In this document: positions 43,952 through 52,145 of the stretch, piece after piece | How positions within the stretch are numbered: the stretch's first letter is position 1 | Layout: each line of letters begins with the position of its first letter | The notes under the pieces: generated by a model | Told to the model about the DNA's origin: nothing | Databases searched by the model: none | The model's input: only the letters and a program-made list of their open reading frames with translations | Program-made: the position numbers and the translations under genes | DNA from: Arthrobacter sp. CAU 1506 | Lineage (GTDB): Bacteria > Actinomycetota > Actinomycetes > Actinomycetales > Micrococcaceae | Assembly (NCBI RefSeq): GCF_005047635.1 | Contig: NZ_SUKC01000008.1 | Span: 124,001 to 188,000 of the forward strand | DNA length: 64,000 bases | Direction: 5' to 3'

Positions 43952-45492
43952 CGACGATCAGCCTGCCCATCCGCCCCCGGTCCCGGTCAGCCTTCGATGA
44001 TCTCGGTTTCGCCGCTACGATCGACGGGCTAGTAGCCCAGACTCAGCAGCTGTATCTAGCTGACGGCGTACCGTGGGTTGTAGGCTATTCAGGCGGGAAG
44101 GACTCTACCGCGACGCTCCAGATCGTCTGGCTCGCGCTTCAGGGGTTGGAACCAGAGCAACGCACGAAGCCGGTGCATGTCATCAGTACGGACACGCTTG
44201 TCGAGAATCCTGTCGTCTCCGCATGGGTGACCCACTCGCTCGAAGTCATGGCCAGCGCAGCAGAGGCCCATCATCTGCCGTTGACTCCGCATAAGCTGAC
44301 GCCCGCCGTTACCGATACGTTCTGGGTGAATCTCATCGGGCGCGGATACCCTGCGCCTCGCCCGAAGTTCCGCTGGTGCACCGAACGGCTAAAGATCAAG
44401 CCCTCGAACTCCTTCATCCGCGAGATGGTGCGCTCCCATGGCGAAGCCATTCTGGTGCTCGGCACCCGGAAGGCTGAAAGTTCCGGACGAAATGCTCGAA
44501 TGTCAGCTCTCGAGTCACGGCGGGTTCGAGACCTCCTAAGCCCTAACGAATCCTTGCCGAACGCCCTTGTCTACTCACCAGTTGAAAACTGGTCAAACGA
44601 TGACGTCTGGACATTCCTCATGCAGTCCCCCAATCCTTGGGGCTACTCCAACAAGGAACTGCTCACGATGTACCAAGGCGCCTCGGCCGACGGTGAGTGC
44701 CCGCTTGTCGTTGATTCTTCGACGCCCAGCTGTGGCAGCAGCCGCTTCGGCTGCTGGACCTGCACGCTTGTCGAACAGGACAAATCTATGGCAGCCATGA
44801 TCCAAAATGACGAAGAGAAGGAGTGGATGCTGCCCCTTCTGGAACTCCGCAACGCACTCGATATCCCCGATGACCGTCACCTCAGGGATTTCCGCCGAAT
44901 GAACGGCTCGGTGCAGCTCTTCCATGACCGGCCCATTCCGGGACCGTATACGCAGTCTGCCCGTGAGGACTGGCTGAGGCGGTTGCTAGAAGCACAGGTC
45001 TGGATCCGGGAGAACGGCCCGGAGTATGTCCGCTCGCTGGAGCTGGTGACCTTGGCGGAACTCGAGGAGATCCGACGAATTTGGGTCGTTGACAAGCACG
45101 AATTTGAGGACCATCTTCCCGGCCTCTATCAGGCTGCGCTCGGAGAGCCATATCCGGGCAAGCCGCTTGACGAGCACCTGCCTCTCGGGGCCGACATGAT
45201 TAAGTCCCTGCAACAGGTCGTTGGGGAAGATCGCCTTCATTTCGAGCTGGTTCGTGAACTGCTGGATATTGAGCAGCGCCACCGCTCCCAGGTGCGGCGC
45301 GCCGGATTATTTGAGTCCTTGGAAAAAGCTCTTCGGCGTGGTTTCTACGACGACGAAGCGGACGCCACACTTCGGGCGCAGAAGCGCAAGACGGCTATGG
45401 ATCGGACCGAGCAGGATCCGGAACCAGATGATCCTGACCCACTCGACATCGCCGATGGTTACGTGCGGGCGGTTTCGGAGTCCGCGTCATGA
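43948..45492 (+). CDS. dndC: DNA sulfur modification protein DndC (ATP pyrophosphatase, 4Fe-4S)
   Basis: 514-aa PAPS-reductase-like ATPase that activates the DNA backbone for sulfur transfer. The PP-loop is SGGKDS (48-53); Cys144 (FRWCTERLKI), Cys262, Cys269 and Cys272 (CGSSRFGCWTCTLV) match the four cluster cysteines of DndC. The C-terminal tail is acidic and Pro/Asp-rich. ATG 43948 overlaps the dndB stop (ATGA); the frame continues upstream only as a shadow. Confidence 0.95.
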   Translation: MTTISLPIRPRSRSAFDDLGFAATIDGLVAQTQQLYLADGVPWVVGYSGGKDSTATLQIVWLALQGLEPEQRTKPVHVISTDTLVENPVVSAWVTHSLEVMASAAEAHHLPLTPHKLTPAVTDTFWVNLIGRGYPAPRPKFRWCTERLKIKPSNSFIREMVRSHGEAILVLGTRKAESSGRNARMSALESRRVRDLLSPNESLPNALVYSPVENWSNDDVWTFLMQSPNPWGYSNKELLTMYQGASADGECPLVVDSSTPSCGSSRFGCWTCTLVEQDKSMAAMIQNDEEKEWMLPLLELRNALDIPDDRHLRDFRRMNGSVQLFHDRPIPGPYTQSAREDWLRRLLEAQVWIRENGPEYVRSLELVTLAELEEIRRIWVVDKHEFEDHLPGLYQAALGEPYPGKPLDEHLPLGADMIKSLQQVVGEDRLHFELVRELLDIEQRHRSQVRRAGLFESLEKALRRGFYDDEADATLRAQKRKTAMDRTEQDPEPDDPDPLDIADGYVRAVSESAS

Positions 45493-47465
45493 TCCTGAAT
45501 GAACTCGTTCTCCACAACGTGGGCACCTTCGCCGGACGGCACGTCATTGACCTAACTCCGCCCTCACCAGACAAGCCTATCGTGCTAGTCGGCGGCCTCA
45601 ATGGTGCTGGAAAGACCACTTTTCTGGAGTCGATTCAGCTGGCTCTCTACGGTTCGCTCGCGCACGGCACCGGACGACGTGCAGGCGGCTACGAAAACTA
45701 CCTCCGGGGCTTGATACATCGTGGCGTACCTGCAAGTGAAGGCGCTGTCATCGAACTTACCTTCACAGCGCACCAGGAGGGGGCGGAGCACACCTATACG
45801 GTGCGACGCAGCTGGAAGAACGCGGGCGCCTCGATCCGTGAACTCCTCTTGGTTTCCGTCAACGGTAGGTACGACCAGTCGCTGACCTCGACTTGGAATG
45901 AACACGTCGAGACGTTCCTCCCCCGAGGGATCGCTGGGCTCTTCTTCTTTGACGGTGAGCAGATCGAGGCCCTCGCCGACATGGACCGTTCCCGTCAGGT
46001 CCTCAGCTCGGCCCTTGCGGCCCTGCTTGGTCTCGATCTCGTGGAACGCCTCAGCACGGACCTCACTGTTCTCAAACGACGCCACAAGGGCGAGAAGGTG
46101 CCGGATGGTCTCCGTCAGATCGTCGAGGAGAAGAACCGACTGCTAACCGCTGGCCGCCAGGCTGAGGAAACTGCAGTCCAAGCCGAGGCAGGTCGCAGGA
46201 CCGAAATGGAGCGCCGTCAGAAGGTACTCCATGAGGCAACCGAAGCGTATCGCGCTGCCGGGGGCGATCTTCTCGATCGACGCGAGTCGGCGGAAGCAGA
46301 TGCAGGCATCGTGCGCTCGGGACTGGCACAGTGCGAGGACCACATCCGGCATGAGATTTCAGGGGTATCCCCACTGCTGCAGCTCGATGGACTTCTTGAA
46401 CAGTTGGGTGACCAAGTGCACCGCGAGGCCGACGCCCAGCGCAACACCCTGATGCTTGAAGCCTTCGAAGCGCGCGATTTCGCTGTGCTCCGGGAGCTTC
46501 GAGGCGCCAACATGAATGGGGCTACGGTTGCCGCTGTCGAACAGCTCCTCAGGAGTGATCGAGATGGGCGGCGCGTCTTCGTAGATGCCGAGGAAATCAT
46601 AGGATTCCGGGATCCGTCGGCGTTGGAAGCTTTGCTGACGACGACCCTCCCGGAGGCACGCAAACGCCTGCAGTCAGCTGTCGATCGGAGGGAAGAGCTC
46701 AAGAGCGAGCTAGACCAGGCTGAGCGAGTCTTGGCTGCCATACCCGATCCAGAAGCACTCGCCCCGCTCCGCCGGCAACGTGAGGATGCTCGCGACGAAC
46801 TCCTTCGAGCCGAAGCTGCCCACACGGTTGCTGTCGAACTCGTCGCTTCCACACGCGCGGCCAGCGCCAAGGCCAACGCAGCTTACGAAGCTGCGCTAGA
46901 CAAGGCAGCACTGGTGAATCTGACCGCCGACGACGATCGACGGCTGGTTGAGCACGTCGACCGTGTCCGTGCGACCTTGGAGGATCTGCGTATTGCTGCA
47001 GCACGCCGACACCTTGAGCGAATTTCGCAGTTGATCCTTGAGGCACTCGGCATGCTGCTCCGCAAGGAGAATCTCATCACCGACGTTCAGATTGACCCTG
47101 AGACGCACGAGGTATCGCTCACGGGCGCAGACGGTCGGCCGCTGCCCGCCAAGGACCTTTCCGCCGGGGAACGACAACTTCTGGCGGTCGCGCTCCTCTG
47201 GGGTCTGGCACGCGCATCGGGCCAGCCGCTCCCGGTGGTTATCGATACGCCGCTCGGGCGTCTCGACGGATCCCACCGTGAGCATTTACTGGAACGCTAT
47301 TTTCCAAATGCCAGTCATCAGGTGGTGTTGCTGTCGACGGACACCGAAATCGACGAGGAGGCCTTCGCCCGCATTTCGCCCAGCACTGGCCTCACATACC
47401 ACTTGGAATTCGACGTAAATGCCAATGCGACGCGCGTCGAAACCGGCTACTTCTGGGAGAAATAA
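45489..47465 (+). CDS. dndD: DNA sulfur modification protein DndD (SMC-like ATPase)
   Basis: 658-aa ATPase with a split nucleotide-binding head: Walker A GGLNGAGKTTF (35-45), FFFDGEQIEALADMD, then a long coiled coil (about 190-520) and the C-terminal signature LSAGERQLLAVAL with Walker B PVVIDTPLGRLD. DndD supplies ATP-driven DNA handling for the modification complex. ATG overlaps the dndC stop. The coil shows no CxxC zinc hook. Confidence 0.94.
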   Translation: MILNELVLHNVGTFAGRHVIDLTPPSPDKPIVLVGGLNGAGKTTFLESIQLALYGSLAHGTGRRAGGYENYLRGLIHRGVPASEGAVIELTFTAHQEGAEHTYTVRRSWKNAGASIRELLLVSVNGRYDQSLTSTWNEHVETFLPRGIAGLFFFDGEQIEALADMDRSRQVLSSALAALLGLDLVERLSTDLTVLKRRHKGEKVPDGLRQIVEEKNRLLTAGRQAEETAVQAEAGRRTEMERRQKVLHEATEAYRAAGGDLLDRRESAEADAGIVRSGLAQCEDHIRHEISGVSPLLQLDGLLEQLGDQVHREADAQRNTLMLEAFEARDFAVLRELRGANMNGATVAAVEQLLRSDRDGRRVFVDAEEIIGFRDPSALEALLTTTLPEARKRLQSAVDRREELKSELDQAERVLAAIPDPEALAPLRRQREDARDELLRAEAAHTVAVELVASTRAASAKANAAYEAALDKAALVNLTADDDRRLVEHVDRVRATLEDLRIAAARRHLERISQLILEALGMLLRKENLITDVQIDPETHEVSLTGADGRPLPAKDLSAGERQLLAVALLWGLARASGQPLPVVIDTPLGRLDGSHREHLLERYFPNASHQVVLLSTDTEIDEEAFARISPSTGLTYHLEFDVNANATRVETGYFWEK

Positions 47466-47860
47466 TGCCGATCGAACACATCCGCTTGTCGCAGACAGCC
47501 AGGGACCAACTCATCACGCTGAAGCGCCGCACGGGAATTCAGCACTGGAATGTCCTTTGCCGCTGGGCCCTCTGTCGTTCACTTGCTGAGCCTACCGCCC
47601 CGCCGGCACTCAATCTCACCTTGGACAGCAACGTTGAGATGAACTGGCGTACTTTCGGGGGCGACTTCGGCGACGTTTTGTGGGCACTGCTGAGGCTCCG
47701 CTGCCACAATGATGGCCTGCCATCGGAAGAGGAGACACTGGCGCAGCAGTTCCGGCTTCATCTGCATAGGGGCATCGGCTATCTCGTTGGAGACCCTCGG
47801 TCCTCCGATATCGCAGGACTTGCCAACATGGGTCTGAGTGAGCCGCCAGCTCCATCATGA
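47465..47860 (+). CDS. dndE: DNA sulfur modification protein DndE
   Basis: 131-aa small basic protein: HIRLSQTARDQLITLKRRTGIQHWNVLCRWALCRSL in two adjoining stretches is the DndE helical fold, with Lys/Arg residues that bind nicked DNA in characterised DndE. One-base overlap with dndD (TAATG). Completes the B-C-D-E operon. Confidence 0.92.
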   Translation: MPIEHIRLSQTARDQLITLKRRTGIQHWNVLCRWALCRSLAEPTAPPALNLTLDSNVEMNWRTFGGDFGDVLWALLRLRCHNDGLPSEEETLAQQFRLHLHRGIGYLVGDPRSSDIAGLANMGLSEPPAPS

Positions 47861-49305
47861 CCGACACGCCCATAGCGCGTCATAAGACGGCGCTCAGCCG
47901 AACAGGTCTCTCGCGGCCGATATCAACGGCAATCGCTGACGGTCTGTTGGGGCAGGATAATACGGTCTTCGACTATGGCTGCGGCAAAGGCGACGACATA
48001 CGGCACCTTCTGGCCCTCGGTTATGCTATCGAGGGATGGGACCCGGTGCACCGACCGAATGTGGACAGACGAGCAGCCGAAGTCGTGAACCTGGGCTATG
48101 TTCTCAACGTCATTGAAAGCAAGAAAGAGCGTGCCCAGACCCTGCAGTCAGCGTGGGCTCTCGCAACGGGATTGCTTGTGGTATCCGCACGTTTGACGTG
48201 GGATGGCCGGAACCTCGGCGGGCGCCCCCTCGGGGACGGAGTCATCACGCGCACGGGCACTTTTCAGAAATTCTACGAACAGACCGAACTAGCAGATTGG
48301 ATCGAACAGACGCTGGATGTCAAGCCGTACGCAGCTGCCCCGGGCGTCTTCTACGTGTTCCGGGATAAGGCGGCAGCACACCGATTCACCGCGTCGAGGA
48401 TTTATACCTACCGCCCACGCATCACAATTGATCCGCATGTCCTCTATGAAGGGAATCAGAAAACGCTCGCTCCCCTGCTGTCCTTCATGCAGGCGCACGC
48501 CCGCCCGCCTCGGCCAGTTGAACTCCAGCGTGAGGAACTCTTGCGGATTCAGGATGTATTGGGAAGTGTAGGGCGCGCCGAGCGCCTGATCCGGCAGGTC
48601 ACCTCTGACAGCTATTGGGAGCAGGTTGTCCTCCGGCGGCGGGCCGAGCTCCTGATCTACGTGGCGCTTTCCCGGTTTGGCCGGAGGCCCAGTTTCTCGC
48701 AACTGGACAGAGTCTTGGGCGCCGATATCCGAATGCTCTTCGGCGCTTATAGGGAGGCTTGTCTACAGGGTGATCGACTTCTTCTTGCCTGTGGAAACCA
48801 GGCGAAGCTATTTATGAGTGCCCGAAGTTCGAAAATCGGGAAGCAGACGCCTACTGCACTGTACGTGCACCACTCCGCTATGGCCCAGATCCCGCCCATA
48901 CTCCAGGTCTATGAAGGGTGTGCGCGGGTGCTTGCTGGTACGGTCGAGCACGCCAACATGATCAAGCTTTCGGTGGCAGAACCCAAAGTTTCATATCTTA
49001 GCTATCCCGACTTCGACCGGGTTCCGCATCCGACCCTTCAGTCAGCCGTCACGGTCAATTTGCGGAATCTCACGGTCGACTTCAGGGATTACCGCACTTC
49101 GGAAAATCCGCCCCTCCTTCATCGCAAAGAAGAGTTCCTGGGCCCTGACGACACGAATCGAACTCGGTACGCGCGCCTCACTCGATCAGAGATGAAAGCC
49201 GGCCTCTACGATCATCCAGAGTGCATCGGAACGCTCAAAGGATGGATGGAAACTCTCGAGGCCGCACACGTGAAGATCCAAGGTCACCGGCTTATTCGCG
49301 GCTGA
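47857..49305 (+). CDS. Phosphorothioation-associated putative methyltransferase
   Basis: 482 aa. The N-terminal SAM-binding motif VFDYGCGKGDDIRHL (37-51) is followed by IEGWDPVHRP and NLGYVLNVIE, matching the family of DNA-phosphorothioation-associated putative methyltransferases; the C-terminal half is specific to it. Overlaps dndE by 4 bases, so it is part of the modification operon. Its target (DNA base, phosphorothioate or protein) is not established. Followed by a strong hairpin. Confidence 0.85.
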   Translation: MTDTPIARHKTALSRTGLSRPISTAIADGLLGQDNTVFDYGCGKGDDIRHLLALGYAIEGWDPVHRPNVDRRAAEVVNLGYVLNVIESKKERAQTLQSAWALATGLLVVSARLTWDGRNLGGRPLGDGVITRTGTFQKFYEQTELADWIEQTLDVKPYAAAPGVFYVFRDKAAAHRFTASRIYTYRPRITIDPHVLYEGNQKTLAPLLSFMQAHARPPRPVELQREELLRIQDVLGSVGRAERLIRQVTSDSYWEQVVLRRRAELLIYVALSRFGRRPSFSQLDRVLGADIRMLFGAYREACLQGDRLLLACGNQAKLFMSARSSKIGKQTPTALYVHHSAMAQIPPILQVYEGCARVLAGTVEHANMIKLSVAEPKVSYLSYPDFDRVPHPTLQSAVTVNLRNLTVDFRDYRTSENPPLLHRKEEFLGPDDTNRTRYARLTRSEMKAGLYDHPECIGTLKGWMETLEAAHVKIQGHRLIRG

Positions 49306-49340
49306 CTCAGGCGGTCGGTCTCAGGTGCCGACCGTCTGAG
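49306..49340. terminator. Bidirectional terminator between the two dnd operons
   Basis: 13-base arms CTCAGGCGGTCGG / CCGACCGTCTGAG (one G-T pair) with a 9-base loop, starting right after the methyltransferase stop and 75 bases from the convergent operon's end. Confidence 0.7.
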
Positions 49341-49414
49341 ACACTGCGGTCATTCGTCCGAGCCCCAGGGCGAGCCCTCGTCTCATCCCGGCTAGTAGGA
49401 TTTTCCTGGTCGAC

Positions 49415-49885
49415 TTACCATTTCACCCCGCCGAGTAGCTCATCGACGCTCATGGGTTTAATACCGCCCTCTTGAGCCAAAGCAGTAGTGACGACTTCGA
49501 GCACGACCAACGCCGCTGTCTGGTGGCGGGTGTTGATCTGTTCCTGGATGTACTCCAGCCCGCCGTTGGCGTACTCCTCGAAGATCCGGATCCGTTCCTC
49601 AAGACGGGCGGCGTCGAGGATCTCGGGGTCATCCGAAACGGCATTGACAGCGATCATGCTGATTAAGGAATCACTGTAGAGGGGGTTGGTCAACACATCG
49701 ATGCGGATACCCTCGCCCCCTGTTCCGTTTAGCGGGACGCGCCGGTCCTGATTCCACCCGACGGCGGCGGCGAAGAGAAGAACATCGCGGTAAGTCGGGA
49801 AGCCGGCCTCTAGCTGCATCACTTCAATGAGCACAGCATGATCCTGTGGCCGCCTCGCGCGAACGTCTGTTTGTGGACTCGTCAT
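49415..49885 (-). CDS. Dnd system-associated protein 4-like
   Basis: 156 aa. FPTYRDVLLFAAAVGWNQDRRVPL, SLISMIAVNAVSDDPEIL and RLEERIRIFEEYANGGLE in sequence are the conserved blocks I associate with dnd-associated protein 4, a small protein of unknown biochemical role found beside dnd genes. No catalytic residue stands out. The ATG overlaps the stop of the SMC-like ATPase (ATGA). Last gene of the minus-strand effector operon; perhaps an adaptor or regulator of the ATPase. Confidence 0.75.
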   Translation of the reverse strand: MTSPQTDVRARRPQDHAVLIEVMQLEAGFPTYRDVLLFAAAVGWNQDRRVPLNGTGGEGIRIDVLTNPLYSDSLISMIAVNAVSDDPEILDAARLEERIRIFEEYANGGLEYIQEQINTRHQTAALVVLEVVTTALAQEGGIKPMSVDELLGGVKW

Positions 49886-51942
49886 CGAATCTCGATCTCC
49901 TGCAGCTTGGAGTACGCCGTCTCCGACGGCCGAATGTATGGGTAGGGTGTGCCGCTCAACTCGATGTCCTCCGGCTCGACTCCACTTCCAGACGCGTGAC
50001 TCTGGATGACCCCGAGGTGGCTTAGGAAGGGTCGAAGTTCAGTCAGCACATTCCCGAGGCCTTGGCTCTTGCTCACCAGAACCACCAACTGCGGGGCCAA
50101 TTTGGCAAGCGCCCTCGAAACCGCCGTCTGATAGTTTACGTCGAGTGATCCGAATGCCGCGTCCATGACGATTGGGTATACGCCTGCGTCCGGCGCACCA
50201 CTGACTTCCGCATCCTGAAGCTCTTTGCTCTCCCGGGCCAAGGTCGAGACAGCGGCGACAAAGCTTAGGCTCAGGATCTGGTTCTCCCCAGTGGACTTGC
50301 CGACCGGAAGGTTCGTAACTTCGTCGTAGAGCGACAATTCGAAGTTTTCACTCAAAGTAGGAATGTAGGACTTTTTGAATGTGATTTCGCTGTAGATCTC
50401 CTTTAGCTTCGCGTCCAGGCGCCGTCTCATGTCCGCCTCTCGGATCGCAAGGATTTCTGCAAGCGCCTTTCGGACGTGAGTGACGAGGTTTGAGCGCCCC
50501 AAGGCACGAGCCGCCAGCTCATCCTCGATCTCGGCTTTGCTGCGTTCGCGGTTCTGGTGTTCCAGATCCTTCGCGATGGTCTGCAGATCGTTCTTCAAGC
50601 CGCCGATCTCCTGCAGGCGGGCGGCTATCCGATTATCGAGTTCAATACGTTTGCTCTCAAGGAGTGCGACCTCCTCGTGCCGGCTGTCCCGTAGCTTGTA
50701 GTCGAGTTCCGAGCTCTCCGCCACCAACTCGCTGATGCGATCATTCAGGTCATCGATTTCTTGGATGACGGTGCTGAGTGCTTCGCGAAGATCGTTACGG
50801 GCGCCTCCGATCAGCTCGATCTGGCCGCGCAATTTCTGCCACGCCGTCTCGACTTCCTGGAGTCCGGCCTTATGCCTCCACTCCTGAACCTGTTTCCATG
50901 CGGGCGAATGCTCGGCCAACTTGGTACCGCAGATGCAGGTCTCTTCGTCGAGCAGCTGGTCGACGAACTCGCGCTTGAGGGGAGCCGGAAGGGCGCCACG
51001 CCGGTAAAGGCTCTGTGCCATTGCCTCTGTCTTACCGCAGAGAGGATCGGTGAAGGCCAGAAACCCGCGGGTTGCGATCAGGTGAGAACGTCTGTTCTGA
51101 GCCGCTTCCATCTCATCGCGAGCGAGGTTTAGATCCTTACCTACCTGATCGCGTCTTTCTTGGATTGGAGCCGCTTCGGCGTGTTGTCGAAGAACGGCGA
51201 GGACCCCTTCTCGTTCTTCCGAGAGCGCAGCATGCTTGCCCTCGGACACGACAAGCGCATCTTTTGTTGTTGTCTCACGCTCATTCAGGTTGTCGATGGT
51301 TTCCTGAATCTTGGATAGGGCCCCACCGTCCTTTTTACGCAGGTCCGCCGTTACTTTGTTGTCGACCTTCTTAAGATGGGCTAAGGCTCTCTCCACTTGT
51401 TCGAGCCCTAGGAGCATCTTGATGTCTTTTTGGGCTTCTGCGTATGCGCCACCCGCAACCAGCTTCTCGATCCGCTCACCATTGAAGAAGAAGAAGCGAC
51501 TGAAGCTCTCGGGAAGGATGCTCGAAACCTTGACTTGCGGACCCTCAACGATCTCAGAGGAGCCGTCCGGACTGGTCACCCACAACTGAATCTGGGGAGC
51601 GCCCGACTGCTGGAGATCGGATTCTTTGCGCAAGCTCATCGAGCGTAAGAGTCGGTAGTTGAGCCCCTCGTGCTCGAAATGGATGTCTACGGCGACGGTT
51701 ATGCTGGCACCAATGGCGGTACGAGCCCACGCGCCGTCGCTGACCAAGCGGTTCTTCTGCTCGAGGTCGTCCGACAGAATGCCGTATAAGCACCATGTGA
51801 AAGCGTTGAGGAAGGTGGTTTTGCCGGCGCCATTCGCGCCAAAAAGCATGGCCACAGGGCGCACGTCGTCCGTTGAAAGGTCGAACGTCTGCTCACCTTC
51901 AAACTGACGGAAGTTGGTGAGAGTGATGGACTGTAATTTCAA
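49882..51942 (-). CDS. SMC/RecF-like AAA ATPase of the dnd-linked effector operon
   Basis: 686 aa with Walker A GANGAGKTTF (about 35-44), FFFNGERIEKLVAGGAY, a long coiled coil (about 185-560) and Walker B YPIVMDAAFGSLD. At mid-coil a CICGTKLAEHSP motif resembles a Rad50-type zinc hook, with CxC rather than CxxC. It is similar in plan to DndD yet has this hook, and sits in the opposite operon, so it is a separate ATPase, probably a DNA-sensing or translocating part of a restriction complex. Coupled by ATGA overlaps to the 53-aa protein upstream and dnd-associated protein 4 downstream. Confidence 0.85.
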   Translation of the reverse strand: MKLQSITLTNFRQFEGEQTFDLSTDDVRPVAMLFGANGAGKTTFLNAFTWCLYGILSDDLEQKNRLVSDGAWARTAIGASITVAVDIHFEHEGLNYRLLRSMSLRKESDLQQSGAPQIQLWVTSPDGSSEIVEGPQVKVSSILPESFSRFFFFNGERIEKLVAGGAYAEAQKDIKMLLGLEQVERALAHLKKVDNKVTADLRKKDGGALSKIQETIDNLNERETTTKDALVVSEGKHAALSEEREGVLAVLRQHAEAAPIQERRDQVGKDLNLARDEMEAAQNRRSHLIATRGFLAFTDPLCGKTEAMAQSLYRRGALPAPLKREFVDQLLDEETCICGTKLAEHSPAWKQVQEWRHKAGLQEVETAWQKLRGQIELIGGARNDLREALSTVIQEIDDLNDRISELVAESSELDYKLRDSRHEEVALLESKRIELDNRIAARLQEIGGLKNDLQTIAKDLEHQNRERSKAEIEDELAARALGRSNLVTHVRKALAEILAIREADMRRRLDAKLKEIYSEITFKKSYIPTLSENFELSLYDEVTNLPVGKSTGENQILSLSFVAAVSTLARESKELQDAEVSGAPDAGVYPIVMDAAFGSLDVNYQTAVSRALAKLAPQLVVLVSKSQGLGNVLTELRPFLSHLGVIQSHASGSGVEPEDIELSGTPYPYIRPSETAYSKLQEIEIR

Positions 51943-52100
51943 GGCAGGATCTCCTTGACTACCGTGAGCAAGTCATCGGTTGCGTCGTAGGTGGATAGGT
52001 GCAATTTCGACCTCTCGATCTCTAGCACCCGCCTCAGCAGGTGCTGCTCCTCCTCCGTCAGTTCATCTAGCACCTGGCGCTCATTCCGTGCCTCAGCCAT
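51939..52100 (-). CDS. 53-aa protein of the effector operon
   Basis: Short acidic helical protein (MAEARNERQVLDELTEEEQ... ending VVKEILP). ATG 52100 has AAAGGAG eight bases upstream, the best ribosome site in this operon; the longer frame to 52130 lacks one. Its TGA overlaps the ATPase ATG, so it is coupled to it. Predicted as one or two helices. It may be a subunit or assembly factor of the ATPase, or a small inhibitor. No family recognised. Confidence 0.7.
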   Translation of the reverse strand: MAEARNERQVLDELTEEEQHLLRRVLEIERSKLHLSTYDATDDLLTVVKEILP

Positions 52101-52145
52101 CGTGCCCGCTCCTTTCAGGTTTCCTTGCAATTTGTCAATTGGCTA

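Noticed and set aside
49882-51942. Calling the SMC-like ATPase a duplicate dndD
   Set aside because: It lies in the opposite operon with other partners, has a CxC coil motif absent from the DndD here, and differs throughout the coil. A separate role is more likely.
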